A stretch of DNA of 34,555 bases. Origin: Hominifimenecus microfluidus (lineage in GTDB: Bacteria > Bacillota > Clostridia > Lachnospirales > Lachnospiraceae). The first letter of the stretch is position 1; each line of letters begins with the position of its first letter. The DNA lies in the NCBI GenBank assembly GCA_020687485.1, contig JAJEQR010000039.1, forward strand, positions 1 through 34,555, written 5' to 3'. Shown one piece after another: positions 1 through 8,241 of the stretch. The notes beneath the pieces were generated by a model that did not search any database, had not been told where the DNA came from, and saw only the letters and a program-made list of their open reading frames with translations. Both the position numbers and the translations under genes were made by a program.

Positions 1-5
1 AATAA

Positions 6-77
6 TCCTCGATAGCTCAATGGTAGAGCACTCGGCTGTTAACCGAGGGGTTGTAGGTTCGAGCCCTACTCGGGGAG
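6..77 (+). tRNA. tRNA-Asn (anticodon GTT)
   Basis: A complete cloverleaf can be folded: the 7-bp acceptor stem pairs 6-12 with 70-76 with one wobble, the D arm closes on GCTC/GAGC, the anticodon stem is CTCGG/CCGAG with loop CTGTTAA (anticodon GTT, Asn), and the T arm is GTAGG-TTCGAGC-CCTAC. G77 is the discriminator base. The 3' CCA is not encoded; CTT follows. No integrase lies nearby, so there is no sign that this tRNA serves as an attachment site in this window. Confidence 0.97.
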
Positions 78-81
78 CTTT

Positions 82-110
82 GATCCGCAGAGATTCTGCG
101 GATCTTTTTT
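82..110 (+). terminator. Intrinsic terminator of the tRNA unit
   Basis: A 10-bp perfect stem (82-91 with 95-104, arm GATCCGCAGA) closes on a 3-nt loop and is followed directly by six T residues, five bases after the tRNA 3' end. Confidence 0.92.
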
Positions 111-315
111 CTTCTGTATCTACCACACTACCAATGTTTGGCTCCGAAAGGTCAAGTTGTTTTTTGTGTGTAAATCTCCGAAAGTGGTTAAAAGCATCGG
201 AAATGAGAATAAGTTATTGTTTCGATGTAATCTACGGGAAAACAAGATCCCCAAGCTTGTGCGGAGCCTCCACATAAAACCAGAGGAAAACCTTTTCCAG
301 AAATTGAAGGAAAAC

Positions 316-344
316 TTGACAGATTGATATTAAAGTGATATCAT
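316..344 (+). promoter_or_regulatory. Sigma-A-type promoter of the SPFH gene
   Basis: TTGACA (316-321), 17-bp spacer, TATCAT (339-344). Transcription should start near 351, so an in-frame ATG at 343, which lies inside the -10 box, cannot be the start codon of the downstream gene. Confidence 0.85.
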
Positions 345-372
345 GAAGCTATCAAAAACAGGAGGCAAAAAG

Positions 373-1413
373 ATGGAAGAGAAAATCATTGCAAAAGGAA
401 AGAATGGTATGTTGGTTCTTCTGCTGAATATCGTCCTGTATTTCGTAGCAATTGCAGGCATCGTATTCGGCGCCCTGATGCTTGATGAAGAGCTGGGAAC
501 CCCTATACTGGGAGTTGTTCTTCTAGTAATCAGCATCACCTATGTATCCCTGGGATGGATCTTGTTCTGTGGACTTCGTGTCCTGAAGCCGCAGGAAGCC
601 CTGGTACTTACCTTGTTCGGCAAGTACATCGGAACCCTGAAGGGAGAAGGCTTCTACTTCGTAAATCCGTTCTGCAGCAGCGTAAATCCCGCAGCCAAAA
701 CCCGCCTGAATCAGAGCGGCGATGTCGATGACGGTTCTGCCGGCAAGCTGCTCAAGATTACAACCGGTACTACAGCAGGAACCGAGATTAGTACTCAGAG
801 CAAAAAGATATCTCTCAAGGTCATGACTTTGAACAATAATCGTCAGAAAGTCAACGATTGCCTGGGCAATCCTGTTGAAATCGGAATCGCCGTTATGTGG
901 CGGGTTGTCGATACCGCAAAGGCCGTCTTTAACGTAGACAATTATAAGGAATATCTTTCCTTGCAATGTGACAGCGCATTAAGAAATATTGTAAGAATCT
1001 ATCCTTATGATGTTGCCGAGAATGTAGACACGACGGGCGATGGCATTGCCGATGAAGGAAGCCTGCGCGGTTCCAGCGAAATCGTAGCCGAGCGGATTCG
1101 CCAGGAGATTCAGCAGAAGGTAGAAGATGCCGGACTGGAGATTCTGGAAGCGCGCATCACGTATCTGGCATACGCGCCGGAGATCGCGGCGGTTATGCTG
1201 CAGCGTCAGCAGGCATCCGCAATCATCGACGCCAGAAAGATGATCGTGGACGGTGCGGTCGGTATGGTGGAGATGGCACTGGAAAGACTCTCCGAGAAGG
1301 ATGTAGTACAGCTGGACGAGGAAAGAAAAGCAGCGATGGTTTCCAATCTTCTGGTTGTTCTCTGCGGTAACCGGGATGCCCAGCCGATCGTAAATTCCGG
1401 AAGTCTGTACTGA
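373..1413 (+). CDS. SPFH/band 7 domain membrane protein
   Basis: A 346-residue protein with two hydrophobic segments at about residues 11-36 and 43-67, followed by an SPFH (stomatin/prohibitin/flotillin/HflK) domain over roughly residues 70-300. SPFH proteins oligomerise on the inner face of the membrane and organise lipid or protein microdomains. The start at 373 is chosen because AGGAGG at 360-365 lies 7 nt upstream; the longer in-frame ATG at 343 is inside the promoter. The next gene, a small ribbon-helix-helix protein, begins one base after the stop, so the two are almost certainly co-transcribed. The pair occurs together in other Lachnospiraceae as far as I recall, but the physiological role is not established. 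Confidence 0.88.
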   Translation: MEEKIIAKGKNGMLVLLLNIVLYFVAIAGIVFGALMLDEELGTPILGVVLLVISITYVSLGWILFCGLRVLKPQEALVLTLFGKYIGTLKGEGFYFVNPFCSSVNPAAKTRLNQSGDVDDGSAGKLLKITTGTTAGTEISTQSKKISLKVMTLNNNRQKVNDCLGNPVEIGIAVMWRVVDTAKAVFNVDNYKEYLSLQCDSALRNIVRIYPYDVAENVDTTGDGIADEGSLRGSSEIVAERIRQEIQQKVEDAGLEILEARITYLAYAPEIAAVMLQRQQASAIIDARKMIVDGAVGMVEMALERLSEKDVVQLDEERKAAMVSNLLVVLCGNRDAQPIVNSGSLY

Positions 1414-1414
1414 T

Positions 1415-1618
1415 ATGGCAGATCAGGGCAAGAAACAGGTTCCGCTGCGTCTCTCCCCGAAATTGTATAATGCGATCGCTGCATGGGCAGAGGATGATTT
1501 CCGCTCCGTAAACGGCCAGATTGAATACCTTTTGACTGAGTGTGTGCGTCAGCGGAAGAAGAACGGAGTGCCGGTTCCCCATGACCTGGATTCTCCGCCG
1601 GAATTTGACATCGAATAG
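1415..1618 (+). CDS. Small Arc-like ribbon-helix-helix protein
   Basis: A 67-residue protein. The segment around residues 8-45 ([20 protein letters not shown], then a second amphipathic helix ending [12 protein letters not shown]) has the beta-strand/helix/helix pattern of Arc/MetJ-type DNA-binding proteins, with the [10 protein letters not shown] strand-turn characteristic of the family. It starts one base after the SPFH stop codon, implying translational coupling; there is no separate ribosome site. A role as an autoregulator, or as a soluble partner of the SPFH protein, is possible, but neither is shown by the sequence. Confidence 0.8.
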   Translation: MADQGKKQVPLRLSPKLYNAIAAWAEDDFRSVNGQIEYLLTECVRQRKKNGVPVPHDLDSPPEFDIE

Positions 1619-1677
1619 TTAAACGTTGTGAATAAACGTCATACAAAGGCCGGAGACAGTGCAGGAGAATTTCTTCG

Positions 1678-1706
1678 TTGATATTTTTTCAAAAAAAGGG
1701 TATACT
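1678..1706 (+). promoter_or_regulatory. Promoter of the DUF885 lipoprotein gene
   Basis: TTGATA (1678-1683), 17-bp spacer, TATACT (1701-1706). It lies downstream of an in-frame ATG at 1659, which excludes that ATG as the start. Confidence 0.8.
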
Positions 1707-1790
1707 GGCAAGACAACGACCCTTATAATACACAGGGGAGTTTTTGACAGTAACCGGAAAACAAAGCGAGACAGAATAAGGGAGATTGCA

Positions 1791-3773
1791 GTGTACAAGA
1801 AAAAAATATCATCTGTGCTGGCCATGCTTCTGGCGGCAACTGTAACAGTAACATCGTGCGGCGGCACAGAGACAGGGACTACGGCGGCTTCCTCTGGCAC
1901 CGATGTGCAGACGGAGACTTCGACGCGGGAAACAGAATCACAGAAGGAAGCCTCTGCGCAGGTGCTGGAGATTGCTCCGGAGAAGAAAGGGACGATTTAC
2001 GAAGATACGAAGGCTTACACGGCGGAACAGATTGAAGCACAGAAAGCTTTTGATGAATATCTGAACGATACTTTTGTGGAATCCATTACACAGAATACGT
2101 TTGATCTTCATTTTATGATCCTGCATCCGGAAGAAATGGGGATTGAACGCACAGAAGCTACCTGGGGGGATATGGATGCAGATGTGGTATTTGAGGAGGA
2201 TACCTCCTCGCAGGAAGAACTGGATCATCTGCATGAGTTCAATTATAATTCTCTGAATTATGAACAGCAGCTGGCATATGATGTAGTGGAGCGTACCCTG
2301 GAAGAGAATATCGAGCAGGCAAAGGATATCTGGTTTTATGAATATTTTTCTCCCCTGAGCGGTGTACAGACCCAGATTCCGATCCTGTTCAGTGAATATG
2401 CCTTCGCAGAGAAGCAGGATGTGGAAGACTGTCTGACTCTCCTGGAAGAGAGCGGCGCATATATGGATTGCCTGCTGGAGGTGGAGCAGCGCCGCGCGGA
2501 GAAGGGCTACTTTATGAGCGACGCTTCGGTGGATATTGTTGTGGAGCAGTGTGAGGATTTCCTTTCCGGCGATGAGAATTGTATTCTTACGGTGCTTCGC
2601 GATAACATTCAGGCCTTCGATACGCTTACCGATGAGGAGAAAACGGCGTATATTGACCGTGCGGCAGCTGCCGTAGAAAATCAGCTGATTCCGGCATATC
2701 AGCGCCTGATTTCAAAGCTTCAAGAGCTGAAGGGAAGCCGCAGTGTGGCGGACGGTCTTGCGAATTATGAAGGTGGAAAAGAATATTATGAGAAACTTCT
2801 GAGAAGTGAAGTGGGGACGGAGCGAACACCGGAGGAGCTGATTCAGATGACCGAAGACCAGATCAATCAGGATGCGGTGGAGATTTATATGATTCTGATG
2901 AAGAAGTCGTCTCTGCAGGATCAGCTGGATTCCTATGAATTCCTTTACAGCGATCCGGAGGAAATTCTGGATTATCTGGCGGGAAATCTGGGAGAAGATT
3001 TCCCGGAGCCGGTAACAACTTCCTATACATTAAAATATGTGCATGAAGCCATGGAGAAGCTGGAGAGCCCGGCCTACTATCTGATTCCGGCGATTGATGA
3101 CTGGCAGAAGAATTCCATCTACATTAACCGGAATCCGGAATATGACAGTATGGATCTTTTCACGACGCTTTCCCATGAGGGATTCCCGGGACATCTGTAT
3201 CAGAATACGTATGAGAGAAGTCTTCAGCTGTCTCCGATCCGTTATCTGCTTGGCTGGAATGGTTACAGTGAAGGCTGGGCAACCTATGTAGAGCTTCAGT
3301 ATGGCTACTCTCTGGGTCTGGAAGATCCGGCGCTGGCAAAGGTTCTGTCGGCGAATGCTTCGTTTTCGGAGGGAATCTATACGCGCGTGGATCTCGGCAT
3401 CCACTATGAAGGCTGGGATGTGAACGATGTCAGTACCTTCCTGGGAAGTCTTGGTTTGCAGGACAAGACGCTGGCGCAGGACTTGTTCGATACGATTGCT
3501 CCGGACCCGGCGTCATATCCGGCGTACTACGTCGGTTATCTGGAGTTTATGAATCTGCGGGATCTGGCAGAGAAAGCCGGAGTATCGACGTATGATTTCC
3601 ACAAGTTCATTCTGGAGATCGGTGAGATGCCGTTTGATCTGATTGAGAAGAGAATGATCGAGTATTTTGATATTCAGGCTGAGGACAGCATTTCCACGGA
3701 TGAAGGCGCTGAGTCGGGAACTTCCGGTGATATGAATACAGAGTCGCCGGAAGGCACAGCAGCTGCCGCCTGA
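1791..3773 (+). CDS. DUF885-family lipoprotein, probable metallopeptidase
   Basis: 660 residues from a GTG start preceded by AAGGGAGA six bases upstream. The N-terminus is a lipoprotein signal peptide (Lys-rich start, hydrophobic stretch, VTSC lipobox with the Cys near residue 22), followed by a Thr/Ser/Glu-rich linker to about residue 65. The body is DUF885: the conserved HEGFPGH motif is at about residues 462-468 and GYSEGWATYVE follows about 30 residues later, which are the putative metal-binding and catalytic elements of this family. Members are predicted exported peptidases; the substrate is not known. The C-terminal tail is acidic and low complexity. It has its own promoter and is closed by a terminator, so it is a single-gene unit. 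Confidence 0.85.
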   Translation: MYKKKISSVLAMLLAATVTVTSCGGTETGTTAASSGTDVQTETSTRETESQKEASAQVLEIAPEKKGTIYEDTKAYTAEQIEAQKAFDEYLNDTFVESITQNTFDLHFMILHPEEMGIERTEATWGDMDADVVFEEDTSSQEELDHLHEFNYNSLNYEQQLAYDVVERTLEENIEQAKDIWFYEYFSPLSGVQTQIPILFSEYAFAEKQDVEDCLTLLEESGAYMDCLLEVEQRRAEKGYFMSDASVDIVVEQCEDFLSGDENCILTVLRDNIQAFDTLTDEEKTAYIDRAAAAVENQLIPAYQRLISKLQELKGSRSVADGLANYEGGKEYYEKLLRSEVGTERTPEELIQMTEDQINQDAVEIYMILMKKSSLQDQLDSYEFLYSDPEEILDYLAGNLGEDFPEPVTTSYTLKYVHEAMEKLESPAYYLIPAIDDWQKNSIYINRNPEYDSMDLFTTLSHEGFPGHLYQNTYERSLQLSPIRYLLGWNGYSEGWATYVELQYGYSLGLEDPALAKVLSANASFSEGIYTRVDLGIHYEGWDVNDVSTFLGSLGLQDKTLAQDLFDTIAPDPASYPAYYVGYLEFMNLRDLAEKAGVSTYDFHKFILEIGEMPFDLIEKRMIEYFDIQAEDSISTDEGAESGTSGDMNTESPEGTAAAA

Positions 3774-3858
3774 GCGGCATAAGAGGTGGCGGTTCAGGGC
3801 TGCGGCTTTCTTACGCTGTGTCTTGCTGTCACGTCTTACCATATGAATTTACAAGAAG

Positions 3859-3903
3859 AGAGTGGGTTCATTCGGAATTGTCCAGATGGCCCACTCTTTT
3901 TTT
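3859..3903 (+). terminator. Terminator after the DUF885 gene, possibly bidirectional
   Basis: AGAGTGGG (3859-3866) pairs with CCCACTCT (3890-3897), followed by a run of T. On the minus strand the same hairpin is followed by the T-rich TCTTCTTG, so it may also stop transcription of the convergent transporter gene. Confidence 0.82.
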
Positions 3904-3905
3904 GC

Positions 3906-3962
3906 GTGTAGATTCTTTCTATACTTATATTCTGTTTTTTGTGTAGATGCTTTCTGTACTTA
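3906..3962. repeat. Two-copy imperfect direct repeat (22 bp, 35-bp period)
   Basis: 3906-3927 and 3941-3962 are the same 22-mer with two mismatches (GTGTAGAT, then CTTTCT and TACTTA). The second copy ends on the stop codon of the minus-strand transporter gene. Significance unknown. Confidence 0.7.
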
Positions 3963-4967
3963 CTTGCTTTCTTTTGCTTTTTTTCTCTTGTCATGAAGGG
4001 CGAACATACCGGCCAGCAGCGTTCCGGAGATCGAATGCCAGGTACAGGAGACGGCGCAGATGATCGCGGATTCCGGTGTGGAGGCGAACTGAGCGGTCGT
4101 TGTGGCCAGATTGGTGGCAAGGCCGGCATTCTGCATGCCGACTTCAATGGAGATCGTTCTCTTCTTCGAGGTATTCATGCCGACCAGCTTTCCAGCACCG
4201 TAGCCAAGCAGATAGCCTAGCCCGTTGTGAAGAAGAACCGCAACAAAGATGACAACGCCTGATTGGAAGAACTTGGAGCCCTGAGAGGAGATAACACCGC
4301 CGACAACACAGGCCAGACCGAGCACGGCGACACCGGGCATCAGAGGCTGGATCTTATGGAAGGTTTCAGTCTTTCCGTACATATAATTCAGCAGGAAGCC
4401 AAGGCCGACCGGAAGGATAACGGTCTCAATGATGGATACGAACATCGGGAGCGCCTGAATCGAGATCTCCGTACCGCTGGCAAGGAAAGATACCAGCAGG
4501 GGCGTCATAAACGGGGAAAGCAGGGTGGATACCGTCGTCATGCCGACAGAGAAGGCAACATCGCCGCCGCAGAGGTAGGACATGATGTTGGAGGATACGC
4601 CGCCGGGGCAGCAGCCGACCAGGATCAGACCGAGCGCGATGCCGTTAGGTAGATGCAGCGCACGGGAGATGCCAAGCGCCAGGAAAGGCATGATCAGGTA
4701 CTGCGCGATCGCGCCGATACAGATATCGAACGGACGCTGCGCAAGAATCCGGAAATCTTCGGTCGTCAGTGTCAGTCCCATGCTGAACATGATGACGCCG
4801 ATGATGATGGACTGGGAGGTGAACTTGTTGGATACCGGATCGGTAAACAGCTGGAAATTCACCCATCCCATCATATGAGGAACGAAAAATGTAAGAACCG
4901 CGATCGCGATTACAACAATCGATGTGTAATCCGATAAAAATTTGCTAGCTTTCTGTAGTGACTTCAT
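3960..4967 (-). CDS. Bile acid:sodium symporter (BASS/SBF) family transporter
   Basis: 335 residues with about nine to ten hydrophobic segments. The family signatures are present: GCCPGGVSSN near residue 120 in the first crossover region and EVGMQNAGLATNLA near residue 280 in the second, which line the substrate and sodium sites in ASBT-like folds. Bacterial BASS members move organic anions such as bile acids, ketopantoate (PanS) or 2-keto acids; the name does not fix the substrate. The ATG at 4967 has AAGGAGG 10 nt upstream; a TTG at 4973 is in frame but only 4 nt from that site. A T-box leader lies directly upstream, so expression should respond to an uncharged tRNA. This suggests a substrate tied to amino-acid supply rather than bile acid. 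Confidence 0.88.
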   Translation of the reverse strand: MKSLQKASKFLSDYTSIVVIAIAVLTFFVPHMMGWVNFQLFTDPVSNKFTSQSIIIGVIMFSMGLTLTTEDFRILAQRPFDICIGAIAQYLIMPFLALGISRALHLPNGIALGLILVGCCPGGVSSNIMSYLCGGDVAFSVGMTTVSTLLSPFMTPLLVSFLASGTEISIQALPMFVSIIETVILPVGLGFLLNYMYGKTETFHKIQPLMPGVAVLGLACVVGGVISSQGSKFFQSGVVIFVAVLLHNGLGYLLGYGAGKLVGMNTSKKRTISIEVGMQNAGLATNLATTTAQFASTPESAIICAVSCTWHSISGTLLAGMFALHDKRKKAKESK

Positions 4968-4989
4968 GATCAAAAGACCTCCTTTTTAA

Positions 4990-5308
4990 AGTTGGTTCAT
5001 CAAAATACCTGATGGAGGATAATAAAAAAATCCCTCCCCGGAAAATTCCGGAAAGGGACGAATAAAATCCGCGTTACCACCCTAATTCAGCAGAAAAAAA
5101 CTGCTGCACTTCACGTACTGCATACGCTATCCCGATAACGGAGGCGACCGGCGAGGTTTACTGGTTGTTGCTTTCAGCCCGCTTCTTAGAGAGGATATCC
5201 GACATCTGATTATTACCTGTTCGCACCAGCCACAGGCTCTCTGCAAAATAATGAAAGAGACGGCATTGTTCTCATCAACGAATTTTGGTGAACTTTATAT
5301 TATTTCCA
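4990..5308 (-). promoter_or_regulatory. T-box leader upstream of the BASS transporter, candidate Ile specifier
   Basis: Read on the minus strand, the leader carries AGAGAGCC and GGCTGGTGCGA (Stem I AG bulge and distal loop), GGGCTGAAAGC, then the T-box core AGGGTGGTAACGCGG (5083-5069). A terminator follows: hairpin 5060-5031 with stems CCGGAA/TTCCGG and TCCCT/AGGGA and seven T. In the specifier loop the 3' strand reads CGG-ATATCC-TCTC. Aligning it with the metG T-box in this window (GAAC-ATG-A-CCTC) puts the specifier at ATC (5196-5194), that is Ile. The T-box class is secure; the Ile assignment is an inference, because the 5' loop here lacks the usual AGTA. Confidence 0.9.
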
Positions 5309-5314
5309 CGGTTC

Positions 5315-5342
5315 ATTATAGTACGGAAGATGAAAAAGTCAA
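5315..5342 (-). promoter_or_regulatory. Promoter of the T-box/BASS unit
   Basis: On the minus strand TTGACT (5342-5337), 16-bp spacer, TATAAT (5320-5315), just ahead of the T-box Stem I. Confidence 0.83.
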
Positions 5343-5824
5343 GACCTAATTTTCTACTTCTTTTTTGGAGGAAATCATGTAAATATAGGCAGGCCATCTG
5401 TGATCGCTATAGCTACACATCATAGAGAGCGAGGGAAAACGTTATATTCTGGAAAAAGAAGAAAAAACAGGACGCAGAAAGCAATCGACTTGTAGGAATA
5501 GTAGAAAATGTCTGTAAAATGGTAGAAAACGGATGGAAGTTCTTATAAAATGGCCGTAAACCTGTCATAGAAGTGGTGGGCTATGAATAAAATATTATAG
5601 TCACTATGAGGAAAGCATCAGCACTAAAAAAAGAGAAAGGAAAAGGATCAGAACTCAGCAGAACAGGAAGACGGATAAAAAGTCGGAGAAAAAAGCAAAA
5701 AAATCCGGGAAATAGTCATATTTAGCGGTGAAATTTAAAAACAGGGATTGGCAAAAAGTGGAAACTGTAGTAGACTATTAAATGTAAAACAATTTAACTT
5801 GTGTGCGAACAGAAAAAATAAAGC
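5343..5824. other. Gene-poor A-rich stretch with decayed-looking coding scraps
   Basis: No convincing gene in about 480 bp. A good ribosome site (GGAGG 5367-5371) is followed by ATG at 5378 and then immediately TAA. On the plus strand two open runs without usable starts look protein-like: one of about 35 codons ending near 5547 with a Lys block and the repeated VEN word, and another ending near 5715 with a Lys-rich tail (DKKSEKKAKKSGK). These may be remnants of a lost small gene or chance products of A-rich DNA. Confidence 0.5.
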
Positions 5825-5853
5825 TTGCTCAATTAACGTTTTTGTAGTATCTT
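5825..5853 (+). promoter_or_regulatory. Promoter of the BlaI/M56 operon
   Basis: TTGCTC (5825-5830), 17-bp spacer, TATCTT (5848-5853). The palindrome at 5866-5880 lies just downstream of the expected start of transcription. Confidence 0.65.
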
Positions 5854-5865
5854 AGAAGTAGAATA

Positions 5866-5880
5866 CAATTCTGAGAATTG
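5866..5880. promoter_or_regulatory. Candidate BlaI-type operator palindrome
   Basis: A perfect 7-1-7 inverted repeat, CAATTCT-G-AGAATTG, 12 bp downstream of the -10 box and about 85 bp upstream of the blaI-like start. BlaI/MecI repressors bind short AT-rich dyads containing TACA...TGTA; here the left arm is preceded by TA to give TACA, the right arm is less canonical. Autoregulation is inferred from position. Confidence 0.6.
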
Positions 5881-5964
5881 CAAGGGTACGAACCAAGAAT
5901 TGTGAAATCTGCTTTTACAAAAGTGAAAATCGCAGGCAAAAAAAGAAAGAATGAGGTAAAGAGA

Positions 5965-6384
5965 ATGGAAACAACAATGGAATCCCTGGATGCAATCATG
6001 GCCGCGTATGAAGACCGCAACCTGAGCCCGACCGAAACCCTGATTATGAAAGCAATCTGGGATGCGGGAACAGACATTTCGGTTCCGGAGCTGATGACGA
6101 TCATGAAGGAACGTTACGACAAAGATTACAAGAGAACCACGATCGGTACTTTCCTTCTTCGTCTGTCTGAGAAAGGCTTCGTAAAGAGCTACCGTCTTGG
6201 AAAGCTGTCTTATATCAGAGTCGTTAAGTCCGAGGCTGCTTACAGAGAAAAGCTGGCCGTAGAGCAGACGGATTTCTGGTTTGAAGGAAAAGCTTCGAAT
6301 TTCCTGAGTGCGCTTTGCAACAGCAAGGGTATCACGAAGGATGACGCTGAGAAGATCCAGGAGATTCTGGATGGACTTGAGTAA
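5965..6384 (+). CDS. BlaI/MecI/CopY-family transcriptional repressor
   Basis: 139 residues. The region from about residue 17 (SPTETLIMKAIWD) through SVPELMTIMKERY and KRTTIGTFLLRLSEKGFV is the winged-helix DNA-binding domain of the BlaI family, followed by YRLGKLSYIRVV (wing) and a helical C-terminal dimerisation segment. BlaI proteins repress their own operon and target genes until cleaved following activation of a partner M56 membrane protease. The next gene encodes such a protease and overlaps this one by 14 bases. The start at 5965 is preceded by GAGG; upstream in-frame starts would place the operator inside the coding region. The target regulon is not visible: no beta-lactamase or PBP gene lies in the window. 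Confidence 0.88.
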   Translation: METTMESLDAIMAAYEDRNLSPTETLIMKAIWDAGTDISVPELMTIMKERYDKDYKRTTIGTFLLRLSEKGFVKSYRLGKLSYIRVVKSEAAYREKLAVEQTDFWFEGKASNFLSALCNSKGITKDDAEKIQEILDGLE

Positions 6385-7747
6385 TATCTTATTTCAGACA
6401 TTTATTATGGTGCTGGTAACCTCTCTTTCCGGAAGCATGATTGTTAAGATCTGGCTGGCGTACGCGCTGCGTCTGGAAAGTGCCGGTTGCTGGCACCTTT
6501 TTAATTATGGCATCAGAAGCGCAATTCTGTTCTGGGGACTGCCGCTGGTATATATGATTCTGATGCTGGCAGGCAAGTCGTTCTCCTTCTGGGGCGGCGT
6601 ACTGTTTCAGCTGACGCCGGTGATTTACTACTTCGTTATGGCAATTGGAATCATATGGCTGTCCGGAGCAATGATTTTAGCAGGAAAATACATATTGGCC
6701 GGCATAGGCGCATATAAATATTATTGCAAGAGAATTCCGCACAAAGATGATTGGGGCATCGTGTGCAAGGATATCTGCAGGCGCCTGCAGATTCGAAGGA
6801 AAATTCCGGTATACGGCTGTTATGAGGCACAGATTCCGGTGATTCGGGGACTGTTCCGGCCGATGATCGTTCTTCCGGAGCACGGTTATAATAATGAGGA
6901 ACTTCGGGTAATCCTGACACATGAGCTTACACACTACAGACACAGGGATCTATGGCTGAAAGCGCTTTTCACATCGATTCTCTGCCTGCAGTGGTTCAAT
7001 CCGCTGCCGAAGGAAGTATACAAAAAATTCTGCTTCTGGAGTGAATGCTACTGTGATGCCAGCGCAGCTCCGGTAGTCGGCGGAGCAAAACTCTATTTTG
7101 CGGAGATTCTTGCGTTTACCCAAAAGCAGGAACGGCTGAACCTTATGGGTGGGACAGGCCTGCTGGAGGATGAACATGAACTGTTAAGGAGGGTATCTCA
7201 CATGTCAAAACAGAGGAATGCGAAGAAAGTACCGAAGCAGGTCGCAGCTGCTATGTGTGCGGGCATCATATGTCTCAGCGCAGGTTCGGTATTTGCGGCC
7301 ACCGGAACACTGGCTGCAGGATATCAGCAATTATATTATGCCACGATGGTGGAAGACATCACCCCGGAAGATTCGGCGATTGACTGGCTGGAGTCGGAAG
7401 ACTTTGGCCCGGCTCCCGGCGTTATTGTAATATCCGATGTTGCGGATGGTGCGCGTGTGAAGGCAAACGGCACTTTCGAGTGGACCGTAAAGAATAATGT
7501 GCAGAAGCAGACCGGAACGTTCTATGTAGCATCTGGAAAGACGATTTCTGCTACGGCTTATTTCGATCCGGCAGATGTATCGGTAAAGCTGGGTATTATC
7601 AAGCCGAATGGAGCAAGAACAGCCTGCATTGGCAGCGATTCATTAACGAAGAGCTATACTGCTGACAAATCCGGCTACTATCAGGTCTTCGTTGAGAATA
7701 CCAGCGGCGTAAGCGTAGACGTCTACGGCTCTTACAGCACCAGATAG
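6371..7747 (+). CDS. BlaR1/MecR1-type M56 sensor metalloprotease with atypical ectodomain
   Basis: 458 residues, start inside the end of the repressor gene. About four N-terminal membrane segments (within residues 8-115) precede a cytoplasmic zinc protease region with HELTH at residues 184-188 and a downstream acidic ligand in SECYCDA (E225), the M56 signature. A further membrane segment at about residues 290-310 (ending SAGSVFAATG) leads to an outside domain of about 150 residues. In classical BlaR1 that domain is a class D beta-lactamase-like penicillin sensor with an STxK serine. Here it is too short, and instead resembles a small beta-sandwich (GTFEWTV, GKTISATAYFDPADVSVKLG, SGYYQVFVENTSG). 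The stimulus is therefore probably not a beta-lactam, or binding differs. Confidence 0.87.
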   Translation: MDLSNILFQTFIMVLVTSLSGSMIVKIWLAYALRLESAGCWHLFNYGIRSAILFWGLPLVYMILMLAGKSFSFWGGVLFQLTPVIYYFVMAIGIIWLSGAMILAGKYILAGIGAYKYYCKRIPHKDDWGIVCKDICRRLQIRRKIPVYGCYEAQIPVIRGLFRPMIVLPEHGYNNEELRVILTHELTHYRHRDLWLKALFTSILCLQWFNPLPKEVYKKFCFWSECYCDASAAPVVGGAKLYFAEILAFTQKQERLNLMGGTGLLEDEHELLRRVSHMSKQRNAKKVPKQVAAAMCAGIICLSAGSVFAATGTLAAGYQQLYYATMVEDITPEDSAIDWLESEDFGPAPGVIVISDVADGARVKANGTFEWTVKNNVQKQTGTFYVASGKTISATAYFDPADVSVKLGIIKPNGARTACIGSDSLTKSYTADKSGYYQVFVENTSGVSVDVYGSYSTR

Positions 7748-8051
7748 CGCTCGTGTTTTCTTTTCGTTCCGTATTTCAATTGTCGGTTCTTGGATACTGT
7801 GAAGTCGTTTTCTGGAATCCTTTTCACAACGGAACTGTCGGATGCTTTCCGGAATTACATACAGCGCCGAGCGGTCTTCGTGACGGCATTTAATCAGACG
7901 GCCATGCTTCAAACTATCATCAAACCATCTAAAACTATTCTTAGCCTGGTTGTCATGTGTCTGGTGCCGCGGAATCACGGCGGGCGTTATCTGATCCGGT
8001 AATTATTGGTATTCCGTTTTCATGGGCTTCGTATCTTTCATAGCCACAAAG
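7748..8051. other. Intergenic stretch between the M56 gene and its distal terminator
   Basis: About 300 bp without a convincing gene: the one open frame (7790-8002) lacks a ribosome site and resembles no family I recognise. No leader motif or promoter was found before the hairpin at 8052. Confidence 0.5.
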
Positions 8052-8101
8052 CAGATGTGTCTTCCTGCAGCCGTTTCTGCAGGAGGCGCATCTGTTTTTT
8101 T
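8052..8101 (+). terminator. Strong intrinsic terminator
   Basis: CAGATG (8052-8057) pairs with CATCTG (8089-8094), and TCCTGCAG pairs with CTGCAGGA inside it, giving a long hairpin followed by seven T. It probably ends read-through from the BlaI/M56 operon before the metG promoter. Confidence 0.85.
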
Positions 8102-8206
8102 GCAATGAAAATAGCGTTCTCTTTTGTTACTTTATAATAGCGTATACAGTACAAGATTGCAACTCGTTTTCACGTCCGGAACTAAAAGGAAGCTGGTCGA
8201 GCCCCC

Positions 8207-8235
8207 TTGACAGATCATCTTTCCTGGGGTAGAAT
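8207..8235 (+). promoter_or_regulatory. Promoter of the Met T-box / metG operon
   Basis: TTGACA (8207-8212), 17-bp spacer, TAGAAT (8230-8235). Confidence 0.88.
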
Positions 8236-8241
8236 CGAATA

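Noticed and set aside
1-315. tRNA-associated integration site.
   Set aside because: No integrase, no repeated tRNA 3' end and no element boundary were seen.
343-372. Longer N-terminus for the SPFH protein from the ATG at 343.
   Set aside because: This ATG lies in the -10 box of a strong promoter; the ATG at 373 has AGGAGG at the right distance.
1659-1790. 44-residue N-terminal extension of the DUF885 protein.
   Set aside because: It lies upstream of and across the gene's promoter, and it would bury the lipoprotein signal peptide.
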